DNA of 64,000 nucleotides from Rhodoferax lithotrophicus (GTDB taxonomy: Bacteria; Pseudomonadota; Gammaproteobacteria; Burkholderiales; Burkholderiaceae_C). The notes beneath the pieces were generated by a model. That model searched no databases and was not told the origin of the DNA. It worked only from the letters and a program-made list of their open reading frames with translations. The number at the start of each line of letters is the position of its first letter. Position 1 is the stretch's first letter. Below are positions 41,958 to 52,084 of the stretch, piece after piece. The position numbers and the translations under genes are program-made. Where the stretch lies: NCBI RefSeq assembly GCF_019973615.1, contig NZ_AP024238.1, positions 3,927,989-3,991,988 of the forward strand, read 5' to 3'.

Positions 41958-43346
41958 TCAACGTCGACACATATTGGCGCTGAACATCCCAATGGACAGG
42001 AACGGATCACGGTCAAGGATCGGTGGCACCGATTGCAGGCGCACCGGAATGACCGCGCGGCCGGCAAAAGCAGACTCACCGGCATCCAGCAGGATATCTT
42101 TTTCTGCTTGTGCCAACACCACCCGACCATCATGTACGGTCAGCAGCACACCATCGCTGGTATCCGGCGTGGTTTCCAGACCAAACAGCCCCTCAAGATT
42201 CACGGGTACTTTTTCAGGCTCGGGGGTGCTGAGGGTTCTGAAATAGTCCGGACTCACCTGCAGGGCACGTGCGGGCCTCTCAGGGCCATTCACCCGTCCA
42301 CTTTGGCCAGTCGGCAACACCACGGACTCCCCCTGACTGCCGGTGAGCGTAATCGTGCCTTCACGGGTTTGGGCAAAAAGCGACTCTTCACAGGGCATAT
42401 CCCCCAGATCGGCCGCGGTGGCACTGTCTGCACTGCTGCCAGGGGCACACACCACATCAAACACCGTGCCCCGAATACCTATGGTGGCGGTCGCGGTACG
42501 CACCTTGACTTTTTCAGGATTCGACTTGCCAATCAGTCCGGTGGCAAAACGCAAGCCACCCTTGAACAGCTCAATGATCATGCTGCCCAAGCTCTTATTG
42601 GCCGCATTGCCGGATGGGGCGACATTGGCGTATTCTGAGATACCCATCTGGCTGGACGGATTGACGGTGATGCGCGCACCATCACTGAATACCAGCACCA
42701 CATGGGAGTCCAGCTGGGTTTGCAACACGTCGCCGTTGTACAAGGCTTGTCCTTCAGAGAGGGTGACCCACCCGCCCCCTCCATGCGACACCTTGGCCAC
42801 GCCACGCACTTGCACGGCACGTGCAGCCACCGGTGCGGCACTGTTGCGGTGCTTGGTGTCTCCCGTTTCATTGCAGTCCTGCTGGCACAGGCGTACCGAA
42901 AAATCCGTTCCACGGATGCCCACGGTGGCGGTATTGGCCCTAAGCTGGTAGGCATCGGCATTGCCACGTTTGCCAATGGCTCCGGTGAGCGCGCGAATCC
43001 CCCCCTTGATCAACCGCAACAGCATGTTGTCTTGCGCGGGCGACTCTTTTTGAAATTGGTATTTTTGAACCACCAGCGTGGACTCGGGCCGGATCACGGT
43101 TTCACCCCCATCGGTGAATTGAAGGCGCACAGTGCTGTTGCGGGTAGTGTTGATGGCATCCCCCTCCTGCAAAGAGGAACCACGTGCCAGAATAGTGGGG
43201 TGCCCGGCACGTGTGACAAAAACCGTGCCGTCTACTGCGGCAGCGGTAGCCACCGCGGGCACCGGGGTCACAGTTTGTGCCGCAGCCATGCCGGATGCCA
43301 AAAGCAGGCCTGCCAGCAAACTCAACGAGGTTAAAAACGTTTTCAT
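41958..43346 (-). CDS. double FecR-domain exported protein
   Basis: A 462-residue exported protein with a signal peptide ending near GMAAAQ. Two FecR-type domains follow. The first (about 50-165) has GDAINTTRNSTVRLQFTDGG and ends TATVGIRGTDFSV. The second (about 200-310) has GDVLQTQLDSHVVLVFSDGA and ends TATIGIRGTVFDV. These are stand-alone FecR proteins, not the membrane-spanning iron-citrate regulator. Its start overlaps the adhesin stop by four bases (ATGA), so the two are translated together. It may sense adhesin or peptidoglycan state for the CHASE2 cyclase encoded next. Confidence 0.9.
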   Translation of the reverse strand: MKTFLTSLSLLAGLLLASGMAAAQTVTPVPAVATAAAVDGTVFVTRAGHPTILARGSSLQEGDAINTTRNSTVRLQFTDGGETVIRPESTLVVQKYQFQKESPAQDNMLLRLIKGGIRALTGAIGKRGNADAYQLRANTATVGIRGTDFSVRLCQQDCNETGDTKHRNSAAPVAARAVQVRGVAKVSHGGGGWVTLSEGQALYNGDVLQTQLDSHVVLVFSDGARITVNPSSQMGISEYANVAPSGNAANKSLGSMIIELFKGGLRFATGLIGKSNPEKVKVRTATATIGIRGTVFDVVCAPGSSADSATAADLGDMPCEESLFAQTREGTITLTGSQGESVVLPTGQSGRVNGPERPARALQVSPDYFRTLSTPEPEKVPVNLEGLFGLETTPDTSDGVLLTVHDGRVVLAQAEKDILLDAGESAFAGRAVIPVRLQSVPPILDRDPFLSIGMFSANMCRR

Positions 43347-46300
43347 TGGCAGGCCTCTTCTTCCATCACTTTTTCAACCGACACCAGCTTTTGCTCCGGT
43401 GTCGGCGTGGTATCAAGCATCGTCCCGGTTTGATCCGCACGAGCCAAGAGAACTTCCAGCGGCTTGGGCTGCGAGACCTCGGCCACCACATCATTCCAGA
43501 CCACCGAGGACGCAGGTTTGAACACCGTGGAGGGAGGTGTTGGCTGCGTGGGTGTCACGGATACTGCCGTCAAGCCATAACTGCTGACACCGGGTACAAA
43601 CAACATCGTCCAGCCAGCGGGGGGCGTGGTGTGGGTAAAAGCACCTGTGGCACTGGCAAACTTCATCACTGTGAAAGTGCTGCCTGCCGCTGGCGCAAAG
43701 CCGCCATAGGAACTGACATGGAGACTGCCGTTTAAGGCGGCCACACCATTGACCTTGATGACATCGTAACCAGACCCTGGAACCATCCCGCCGAGCTCCA
43801 GGTTCAAAACGCTGTTGGCGCTCAAGGTCAGATTGCCCGCAATGGTGAGCGCACCGGGTGAAAAACCGGGTGCCAGGGTGGCACTGCCAACCACCAGGTT
43901 GCCAAACAAATTGCCGGTGCCACTGATGCTGCCTGCATGCAGGGTCACATTACCGGTGATGTCCCCATTGCTGAGCTGCAAACTCCCCCCGTTCAGGGTC
44001 AAACCACCCTGAAACTGGGTGTTGCTGCCACTCAAAGCGACCAAGGTGCCCGAGTTGGTGACCAGCTGGGCAAACACCAAACCCGACCCCAGTTGCATGC
44101 TGCCCTGGTTGTTAATCGCCATGCCGAATGTTTGGCCGGAAAAACTCATGCTGCCCAGGTTATTCAGGGCTCCCGTGGCAGACCATACAACACTGCTGCC
44201 AGCGGGCACACTGAATGATCCCGTGTTGGTGGTGCTGAGCGTCCCACTGCCTGAAAAATGACCACTGAGCAGACTCAGACTGCCAGCGATGGACAGGGGG
44301 CCGTTATTGACCAGATCACCACCATCCAGCGTCCAACTGGCCCCCTGGGACAGGGTGTTGCTGCCATCAAGTTGCACGGTTCCCGAACGTACGGTTAATG
44401 AGCCCATCGGCAGGGCCTGGTTGGCAAACACATAAGTCAGATTGGGGGTATTGATCTCACGCTGCCCTGCCCCCGCATACAACAGGCTACCGCCATTGCG
44501 GTACAAGAAACCACCCGTGCCACGGATGGCACCACCCCACCAGCTGAATCCCGCTGTTTCGCGCCACAACTCGCTGGCATTGTTCAAATTGATCACCCCT
44601 GAAAGGTGCTCGGCATTCGCCCCTTTCAGGGTCAAGAGGCCATCCACATTCAAGGTACCGGCATTGCTGAAGTCACCGCTGAGTGTGCCACTCAGACTGG
44701 CCACACCACCCAAGGCATTGGTGAAGTCCCCCCCCCAAGACAAAGAACGCGCTGTCAGCTTGCCGTTGTTGAGCAGACTGCCCGATCCCACCAGACTGGT
44801 GTTTGCGCCCAAATCCAGACTGGCACCAGAGGCGATTGTGAGTGTGGTATCGAGCACATGGGCACTGCCAGAAATGGTGGCAGATTGACCCGTTGCCACC
44901 AGAAAGGTGCCTGCACCGCTCAAGGAACTGGCACCCAAACCAGTCCAGGTGAAACCACCCAGCGTCGTCAAGGTTGCACCGGAACCAATCTTCACATCAC
45001 CTTGCAGATCAAGCCCTGCCACCGTGCTGTCCTGCAGCAGACTCAAAGATGCCCCCGTTTTCACCGTAAGACCACGGGTGGAATCTAATCCCTTGATGCT
45101 GTAGCTGCCGGAACTCATGACCAGATTACCCGTGCCCGTGCTGATGTTTACAAAATCATCAACACCCGGCAACATGCCGGTCCCCCAATTGTCAGGATTG
45201 GACCAGTTCACCCCATCCCCGGCTCCCGTCCAGACCCCACTGGTGTAGAAAGACAGCGTCATACCCTCACCACCGTAAGCCGGGGTTAAACCAGGCGAGC
45301 TGATATTGAGGGTGGCAAAGACACTGCCAGCAGTCCGGGAGCCGGATGTCAGCAGCTTCATGAAGCTCGCCCTGGGCGTACCACTCACACTCAAGGTACC
45401 GCCGTAGGTCACCTCACCTGAAACCGCCAGCGTGTCCACAGCGACAGCAGGACTTGATCCGAGCTGAACCTGGTAAATACTCCCGGCCCCCATCACCAGG
45501 TTGCCGATGATGCGCAAAAGACCTGTGGCATCGGCCCCATGGCCGGGAGCGAGGGTGCCGAGGTTGGTCAAGGTACTGCCACCCAAATCCAGCGTACCCA
45601 AGCCACTGATCGTGCCCCTGTTGGTCAACACCCCGGTATGAACCAACAAGGTGCCCAAGGCCGTTCTGATTTCGCCATTGTTGGTATTGCCAAACAATGT
45701 GCCAGCTTTCAGGATGCCCGCACGCACATCGATCAGCGCTCCAGCCTTGTTTTCAATGGCGGCATTCTTCACCACAAAATTGCCATCGGTGTTGTCATAA
45801 ATGAGCGTGCCAGCATTCACCAGCTTGGTGCCGGCATTCTGCAAACTTTGGTTGCCGTGGCCCTGGATGGTGAGCGTGCCATTGTTGATGACCGTACCCG
45901 CATCGATGGACCCGCCGCTCCACACCGAGCCAGCCCCCCCCAGCGTGATGCCACCGGTAAGAGCCAGAGAACCGTCACTCAGGATCAGGTTTCCGCTGAC
46001 ATTCACCGCCCCTGCACCATTGACTGCCCCTCCCTTGACCTCCAGCCCGCCAATGCTGATGGCGCTGGCAAAGGTGATGCCCCCGCTGCCACTTTCACTG
46101 ACAAAAGTCAGCCCGTTAGAGGCCATGCCATCCACCGTGACACCATAACTCGACACATTGATCAGGCGACCTGTGCCCGAAACGATAAAACCAGCTCCCA
46201 GCGTGGTGGCGGCCGTGGCATTGGATTCCACCATGGCACCCGCATCCACACGTAGCCTGGCGATGGGTGTGCCACCTGCATGGTTGATATGAAGCGTGCC

Positions 46301-49300
46301 GGCAAGCACATTGACCTCCGAGGCGACACCACCTGACCGATTGCTCAAGTTGGTGTACACCGTGTCACCAGAGGCGTTCACGTTGAAACTGCCGTCCATG
46401 CTCCAGGTCTGCGTGGTGTCCCAGAAAGACCCGCCCGCATTGGCGTTCACGGTGATGCCGCTGCCCAAAGCCAAGCTGACACCAGTGTCGAGATAAGGGT
46501 GAAGAGAGCGCAAATTACCTTGACCCGTGCCGGTAAATTCAATCGACCCGGTGCCACCAATGGTTTGCACCCCAGAGCCTTTGATCAACACATAGCTGAG
46601 AGCCCCCGAACTTTCCAGAATCAGCTTGGCCCCCCCCGACAAGGTTAAACCATTGAGCAAAATCAGGCCCGAGCCGTCTTCAACCGTCATGTTGGTGGCC
46701 AGCGTGACACCATCCAGAATGCCGCCTATGGAACTCAAGCCCACGCCACGGCTGCTGGATACCGTTCCGCCAATGATCTGACCGTTGTAACCCAGACGCA
46801 ATTGGCCGCCCGTGCCCGACAGGTTCACGGTATTGCCGGTGTTGTCATAGGTGCTATTGAGTACGGCGGTACCTCCTTGGAACGATAAACCCTCCAGGTG
46901 GGCCTTGCTCACTCCCGACTCCAGGTTCACCGTGGCCCCGGTCACCACGGCCAGACTGCTGGTGAAGTTGTAGTTGCCACCATTAAAGGTCAAGGTGCCG
47001 CCTGACTGCACATCCAGGCCGCTGCCCGCACTGCTGAAATTGGAGCTGCCCAAGATCACCGTGCCTTCGGCCGCCACGGTGATCAGACCTGCATTGGTGA
47101 ACATGCCGCCAGTACTGCCCGTGCCATAGCTGTAAAGGTTCAGGTAACTGGCCCCGCTGGTACGAATACTGCCGTTATTGGTAAAGGCGAATGCAAGAAT
47201 GCTTGAAGATGCCCCGGTACCACTGGCTACCAGCGTGCCGTTGTTGATCACCGAGCCACTGCCATAGCCATACACATTAAAAATACCGTTAACGGTGATA
47301 CCCGCACCAATCGTGATGGTCTGGTTCGCGTCGTAGCCATAAATCAGGTAGCCACCCGTGCTGTGGATGGTGGCTGTACCCGAGACCGTGGTCAGCTCTT
47401 GCGCACCGGTGGTACTCCAGAACCAGCTGCCAGCACCTTTGTCCACGGTAATGCCATTGGCCAATTTGAGGTGATGGGCAATAAATGTGCTGGTGCTTGC
47501 CGTGGTTGAGCCAGCACCAAAGCTCAGGTTGCTGCCAATCGTCATGCCATCCAGGGTGCCCCCGTTGCTGTTGAAAACGGTGCCGTCACTGCTGATCAGC
47601 GTGCCATTTTTCAGCACACCAAAGTTCAGACTGCTCAAGCCCCCGGTTTTGAAGATGCCCGCACTCCCCACATCCAGCGTGCCCCCCTGTAAATCCATCT
47701 CCCCCGTGATGTTGACTGTGCCCGAGGTTCTTGAAAAATTACCCAGATCACTGGGCTTGAAGCTGCCCCCCAGGTTCAGTGTGCCGCCATTGACAAAAAT
47801 ACCTTTCCCCGCAAGGCTGGAATTGTGCCAAGTAGCCATGCTCGAAGACGAATCAAAATTCAGTGTGCCCTCACTGAGGTTGATGACTCCCGTGTTGACC
47901 ATGCCGGAGAGTTGCCAGTTTGTATTCGCGTTATTGGCGTTTAATGTGCCTGCAAATGCAATGATCTCGTCGCCGTAATAGCCCAGGTAAACAGTGCTCG
48001 AACTTGTACTGCTCAGGGTGATACCTGAGCCTATGGTCAGGGTGGTATTGCTGCCGCTGCCACGGTACAGTGAGCTGCCTGCAGCGGCCAGCACGATCTG
48101 CCCCGTCCCTCCCAAAGTTTGGCTCCCGTGGTAGAGCAAAGAACCATTGAGCGTGAGGATGTTGTTGACCAGTGTTAATCCACCGGCCATGTAGGCGGTG
48201 CCAGACACCACCGCATCCAGTGCCAGCCTGGCATTGCTCAGGGTGGCCAAACCCGTGATCGACAAGACCGATTGGTTACCACTGGAAATCACGCCCCCAT
48301 TCAGCATCACCTTGGCCCCACTGAGGGTGGCCACCCCGGCACCTGAGGCATCCGCATCGGCATTGATCACCAGATTGAACTTGCCCGCGCCGGTGGCGCT
48401 GATGTCGGCATTCAGGTTGATGTTGTTGTGCGCAACCAGCGTCAGCGTCACATCGGTGCTGCTGCTGGTACTGATGGCACTGTTCAGGCTGATGTCACCC
48501 AGCTGTGCGCCACCCGCACTGGTGGTGATGGTGACGTTGATGCCGGCATTCAGTGCGGCCTGGATGGTGGCCACGGTGATGGTGGCACTGTCTGCCGTGG
48601 TGGCAAAGTTGGGATTACCGGTGACATTGGTCTCTGTACCGGTCGCCTCCACCGTGACATTGTTCGGGTCCAGCAACCACTGCCCACCCTTGCCGGCCAC
48701 CGCACTGGCATCCGCTACCCGGGTGACATCCAGCATGCGCTTGCCCGAAGTCTCGATATACCCGCCGTCGCCGCCCAATGCTCCGCCTCTGGCGGCAATT
48801 TGCCCGTAGATACGGGCACTGTCATTGGCCCATACCACCACCAGACCGCCGTTGCCGCGCAAATTGGCATTGGCATACAGCGTGGCGGTACTGGCAATGT
48901 AGGTGAATTGGCTGTTGATGATGTTGGGGTTCAGACCCTGCCAGCCGCCACCCACCAGAATTTCACCACCGCCCCAGTTGCCAGAAGCATCTAGGCGGGC
49001 ACCCTCACCCACCATGACCCGCCCTCCAGCGCTGATGCGGATGCTGCCTCCCGTCCCGGTGCCCCCTGCCGGGCTGGCGGGAGCAACAGGATTCACCGGT
49101 AAAGCAGGCGTGCTGGGCGCAGGCCGTGCAGGTGTCGGCGTACTTGGTATGGCTGGCGGCGTGCGGGTCGATGACGTAGTTTTTGCCATCAAGCCAACTG
49201 CACTGCCCACCGCAACACCGGCCAGGGCGGAGTGGCTTGCGGCGTCCAGCCCGTTAGCGCCATCGGCCAGGGTCTCCATTGGCGCAGAGGGCTCTGCTGC

Positions 49301-50362
49301 GGCCGAGGGCATGGTCGCAGGAGCAGGATTGGGCATCTCTTTTGCTATATTTTTAATAGCTTCTTGCGCTTTATTTACGGGCGCTACAGGCTTATTTTGT
49401 ATTACATTTTCAATCCAGGCCGCCGCTGCAACCTGAGCCTGCGGCTGGGCCGATACCACGCCTTGCACCAACACCTCACCCCCACCAGCCAAGCCCTGCG
49501 TGTTGTGGGCGGTGATGCTGATGTCACCCCCTGTCGACCCTTGTGAACCGGTGGCGGTGACCACACTGCTGGGCTCCAGCACCACGCGCTGGGCGGCCTT
49601 CAAGATGATTTTGCCGTTCTCACCCATCACGGCAGAATCAGCCTGAATACGTCCGCTGTTTTTCACCAAACCGCCATAAATGGAAATATGCCGCGCCAGC
49701 AAGCTGCCCAGATTGACGGCCTGTTCATCTGTATTGCGGATTTCAACCCGGATGTTGGGGCGGTCAATATCTGCCACTTCCACGCTGCGGCCAGCAGCGA
49801 GCAGAATGTTGCCGTCGGGGGCCTGTATCAGGCCCGAGTTTTCAACTTGAGGGGCAATCAGCAACACCTCACCCCCGCGGGTACTGCGGATGTGGCCCGC
49901 ATTGCCAATACCCGCCGCGCCAGGGGTGTCGGTAAAACGCAGCCGGTTGTTCAAAAAATCTTCATTCGACAATCGCAGGGTAGATGCCACCAGGCCCGCC
50001 ACATCCACCTGCGACCCTGCACCAAACACAATGCCATTCGGATTGACCAAAAACACCCGGCCATTGGATTGGAGCGAACCCAGGATGCGCGACGGATCAC
50101 CCCCCACCACCCGGTTGAGCACCTGACTGGCGGCGTTTTGCTGCACAAAACGGGTCAGCTCACCACGGTCAATGTTGAACTGCTGCCAGTTGATGATGGC
50201 CCCGGGGCTGTTGGTCACGGTGAGCACCTTGCCCGCTTGCGCCATGGTGACCTGACCATGCACCACTTGCGGCAATTGTGGGTTGGCCCACAAAGAGCCG
50301 GTAGCGGTCATCGTCAGTAAAACCAGCAGCGGGTGTGGTTTGAAAGGGATTGAGTAATGCAT
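43343..50362 (-). CDS. giant filamentous-haemagglutinin-like secreted adhesin (TpsA)
   Basis: A 2339-residue exoprotein of a two-partner secretion system. A signal peptide ending SLWA (about 1-26) is followed by the TPS domain (about 30-290), with NWQQFNIDRGELTRFVQQN, NPNGIVFG and the GGEVLLIAP strand. These motifs direct it to the TpsB pore. A linker with an in-frame dispersed repeat (IQNKPVAPVNKAQEAIKNIA) and a Pro-rich stretch (about 400-430) leads into about 1800 residues of right-handed beta-helix repeats rich in Gly, Asn, Thr and Ser. Landmarks are TLNLGGSFK, INNGTLVASG and SGTGNLFGNL. The C-terminus is short and acidic (EEEACQ). It starts 21 bases after tpsB. Confidence 0.95.
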   Translation of the reverse strand: MHYSIPFKPHPLLVLLTMTATGSLWANPQLPQVVHGQVTMAQAGKVLTVTNSPGAIINWQQFNIDRGELTRFVQQNAASQVLNRVVGGDPSRILGSLQSNGRVFLVNPNGIVFGAGSQVDVAGLVASTLRLSNEDFLNNRLRFTDTPGAAGIGNAGHIRSTRGGEVLLIAPQVENSGLIQAPDGNILLAAGRSVEVADIDRPNIRVEIRNTDEQAVNLGSLLARHISIYGGLVKNSGRIQADSAVMGENGKIILKAAQRVVLEPSSVVTATGSQGSTGGDISITAHNTQGLAGGGEVLVQGVVSAQPQAQVAAAAWIENVIQNKPVAPVNKAQEAIKNIAKEMPNPAPATMPSAAAEPSAPMETLADGANGLDAASHSALAGVAVGSAVGLMAKTTSSTRTPPAIPSTPTPARPAPSTPALPVNPVAPASPAGGTGTGGSIRISAGGRVMVGEGARLDASGNWGGGEILVGGGWQGLNPNIINSQFTYIASTATLYANANLRGNGGLVVVWANDSARIYGQIAARGGALGGDGGYIETSGKRMLDVTRVADASAVAGKGGQWLLDPNNVTVEATGTETNVTGNPNFATTADSATITVATIQAALNAGINVTITTSAGGAQLGDISLNSAISTSSSTDVTLTLVAHNNINLNADISATGAGKFNLVINADADASGAGVATLSGAKVMLNGGVISSGNQSVLSITGLATLSNARLALDAVVSGTAYMAGGLTLVNNILTLNGSLLYHGSQTLGGTGQIVLAAAGSSLYRGSGSNTTLTIGSGITLSSTSSSTVYLGYYGDEIIAFAGTLNANNANTNWQLSGMVNTGVINLSEGTLNFDSSSSMATWHNSSLAGKGIFVNGGTLNLGGSFKPSDLGNFSRTSGTVNITGEMDLQGGTLDVGSAGIFKTGGLSSLNFGVLKNGTLISSDGTVFNSNGGTLDGMTIGSNLSFGAGSTTASTSTFIAHHLKLANGITVDKGAGSWFWSTTGAQELTTVSGTATIHSTGGYLIYGYDANQTITIGAGITVNGIFNVYGYGSGSVINNGTLVASGTGASSSILAFAFTNNGSIRTSGASYLNLYSYGTGSTGGMFTNAGLITVAAEGTVILGSSNFSSAGSGLDVQSGGTLTFNGGNYNFTSSLAVVTGATVNLESGVSKAHLEGLSFQGGTAVLNSTYDNTGNTVNLSGTGGQLRLGYNGQIIGGTVSSSRGVGLSSIGGILDGVTLATNMTVEDGSGLILLNGLTLSGGAKLILESSGALSYVLIKGSGVQTIGGTGSIEFTGTGQGNLRSLHPYLDTGVSLALGSGITVNANAGGSFWDTTQTWSMDGSFNVNASGDTVYTNLSNRSGGVASEVNVLAGTLHINHAGGTPIARLRVDAGAMVESNATAATTLGAGFIVSGTGRLINVSSYGVTVDGMASNGLTFVSESGSGGITFASAISIGGLEVKGGAVNGAGAVNVSGNLILSDGSLALTGGITLGGAGSVWSGGSIDAGTVINNGTLTIQGHGNQSLQNAGTKLVNAGTLIYDNTDGNFVVKNAAIENKAGALIDVRAGILKAGTLFGNTNNGEIRTALGTLLVHTGVLTNRGTISGLGTLDLGGSTLTNLGTLAPGHGADATGLLRIIGNLVMGAGSIYQVQLGSSPAVAVDTLAVSGEVTYGGTLSVSGTPRASFMKLLTSGSRTAGSVFATLNISSPGLTPAYGGEGMTLSFYTSGVWTGAGDGVNWSNPDNWGTGMLPGVDDFVNISTGTGNLVMSSGSYSIKGLDSTRGLTVKTGASLSLLQDSTVAGLDLQGDVKIGSGATLTTLGGFTWTGLGASSLSGAGTFLVATGQSATISGSAHVLDTTLTIASGASLDLGANTSLVGSGSLLNNGKLTARSLSWGGDFTNALGGVASLSGTLSGDFSNAGTLNVDGLLTLKGANAEHLSGVINLNNASELWRETAGFSWWGGAIRGTGGFLYRNGGSLLYAGAGQREINTPNLTYVFANQALPMGSLTVRSGTVQLDGSNTLSQGASWTLDGGDLVNNGPLSIAGSLSLLSGHFSGSGTLSTTNTGSFSVPAGSSVVWSATGALNNLGSMSFSGQTFGMAINNQGSMQLGSGLVFAQLVTNSGTLVALSGSNTQFQGGLTLNGGSLQLSNGDITGNVTLHAGSISGTGNLFGNLVVGSATLAPGFSPGALTIAGNLTLSANSVLNLELGGMVPGSGYDVIKVNGVAALNGSLHVSSYGGFAPAAGSTFTVMKFASATGAFTHTTPPAGWTMLFVPGVSSYGLTAVSVTPTQPTPPSTVFKPASSVVWNDVVAEVSQPKPLEVLLARADQTGTMLDTTPTPEQKLVSVEKVMEEEACQ
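49341..49400 (+). repeat. dispersed repeat copy 10, in frame in tpsA
   Basis: The plus strand reads AATAGCTTCTTGCGCTTTAT, then GGGCGCTACAGGC. On the coding strand it gives NKPVAPVNKAQEAIKNIA, between the TPS domain and the Pro-rich linker. Confidence 0.75.
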
Positions 50363-50383
50363 GATCCGACTCCCTGAATTCGT

Positions 50384-51976
50384 TTAAAACACCCACGCCA
50401 TGGACGCGTGTAGTTTTTGATCTGAGCTCACAGGCCCGGTGATACCGGTCACCCCTTTAAGAACGTAGCCCCAATCCATGCGCAACGTGAGGTTGCGACC
50501 ATAGGCTGCGCGCAGGCCCAGACCCACGCTGCTGATGGCTTGGCTCGGAATTTCGCCAGCGGCGGGCTGGTTGCGCAACACACGCGCGCCCTCCAGAAAA
50601 CCCAGGGGAATCATGCGCCAAGGGTCAGCATTCCACGCAGGAGCCCACAGCTCCAGTCCTGCGCGCACCCCCATATCACCCAAAATTTCGCGCTCATCAA
50701 AACCACGCACACTGTCACTGCCACCTGCGCCAAACTGCTCTGCCGCTATCAACAAATCCGAGGTACTTTGAGCCGACACACCGGCGCGCAGCATCCACTG
50801 TGAAGCAAAGCGTTCGGTGTACAGCATGCTGACTTTGAGGGTTTGAAAACCTGCATCAGCCCCGGCGCGGCCGCCAGGCTGATTAAAGTCTGCGGTATTA
50901 CCATGGCTGCCACCTGGCAGATTTTTCAGCCAGGTCAAACTGTTCACCAGGTCCCTGCGGCTACTGTGCCAACTGCTGGTGTAACTCAGACTCAAGGGCC
51001 GGGTGCTCAGGTCAGGCACCAGACTGGTGGTCGTTCCCCGCGGGGTGACACTGCTGCCATAAGAACGCTGCTCCAGACTCACGCTGACCGCATGCTGCAA
51101 CTCGGCCGTGGCCGCAAAATTGTGCGTGTAACGAACCCCCAGCATGGTGCCACTGCCACTGATACTCAAATCTGGCCCCCCCCCCGCTTGCGCCACTTGA
51201 CCAGAATCCACGTTGGAGCTGCTGATGTTGAAGTCCACAGAATCACCCCATCCATAGAGTGGCACGTGGTAACCCAACCCCAAAATACGCACATCACTCA
51301 GATGATCCGGGCTGGTCATGGCTTGCAGCAACAGGCTGTGGTCACGGTTAAAAAGATTGGCGTGCTGGTAAATCAGGCCTGTGCGGTAGAGCCCGGTGGT
51401 ATGCGAGCCCGTGTTGTCGATCAACGCCAGCCAGCGTGTTGGGTTATCTGCACTTACCTTCACCGTGGCATCCACATCACGGTTATTGGCACTGCGTTTG
51501 AACGTAACGTTGGTCACTTTGACACCCCCCTCGTTGGACAACACGAGGTTACGGTTGAGCTCATGGATGTTGACGGGCTCATTCACGCGCAAGGCAGGCA
51601 AGGCGTTGCGCACGTTGTCCGCATCAAAATAAGTATGGGGTTCAATGGTGACCTCGCCCAAGACCCCTTCCACCACTTGCAGTGTGACGATGCCAGACTC
51701 CAGTTCCTGCTCGGGGATTTCAACCCGCACCGAACCGTAACCCGAATTGACATAGGCTTGTTCAAGGGACTCCAGTGCCAACTGGATGGTTTCGAAACTG
51801 GATTGCGCACCCGTGAACGGCCGGGTGGACAAATGCACCACTTCCGGGCTCAGAAGTGAATTCCCCAGCACACGGTAGCCGTTGATTGAAAATGTGGCAA
51901 CCGGCTGCGCAAAAGACCCGGCATAAGCCAAAGACAATGCCGTTGAGACTAAAAAACGAACCAGTTTCTTCATCAT
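50384..51976 (-). CDS. two-partner secretion outer-membrane transporter (TpsB, ShlB/FhaC family)
   Basis: An outer-membrane pore of about 530 residues that exports the TpsA adhesin. A signal peptide (ending GSFAQ) is followed by two POTRA domains (about 30-190), with GNSLLSPEVVHL and VVEGVLGEV. The 16-strand beta-barrel shows the FhaC-family VRGFDERE motif. The chain ends in HASMAWVF with a terminal Phe as BAM signal. Two adjacent ATGs (51976, 51973) follow GAGG; the longer reading from 51997 lacks a signal-like start. It is the first gene of the minus-strand operon and is divergent from dacB with about 110 bases between starts, which must hold both promoters. Confidence 0.95.
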   Translation of the reverse strand: MMKKLVRFLVSTALSLAYAGSFAQPVATFSINGYRVLGNSLLSPEVVHLSTRPFTGAQSSFETIQLALESLEQAYVNSGYGSVRVEIPEQELESGIVTLQVVEGVLGEVTIEPHTYFDADNVRNALPALRVNEPVNIHELNRNLVLSNEGGVKVTNVTFKRSANNRDVDATVKVSADNPTRWLALIDNTGSHTTGLYRTGLIYQHANLFNRDHSLLLQAMTSPDHLSDVRILGLGYHVPLYGWGDSVDFNISSSNVDSGQVAQAGGGPDLSISGSGTMLGVRYTHNFAATAELQHAVSVSLEQRSYGSSVTPRGTTTSLVPDLSTRPLSLSYTSSWHSSRRDLVNSLTWLKNLPGGSHGNTADFNQPGGRAGADAGFQTLKVSMLYTERFASQWMLRAGVSAQSTSDLLIAAEQFGAGGSDSVRGFDEREILGDMGVRAGLELWAPAWNADPWRMIPLGFLEGARVLRNQPAAGEIPSQAISSVGLGLRAAYGRNLTLRMDWGYVLKGVTGITGPVSSDQKLHASMAWVF

Positions 51977-52084
51977 GCCGTTGACCTCACAAGACACTTG
52001 CCCCCGCCCTGTACGTTGATCGTTGGGCTGAATGTCATTCTATGCATGCCAGAAGCAAGCCGCCACCTCAAATACCACTTCACC

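Noticed and set aside
43343..50362. Tandem repeats in tpsA as a possible CRISPR or satellite array
   Set aside because: The repeats are degenerate beta-helix turns of varying length in one open frame, with no constant repeat-spacer pattern.
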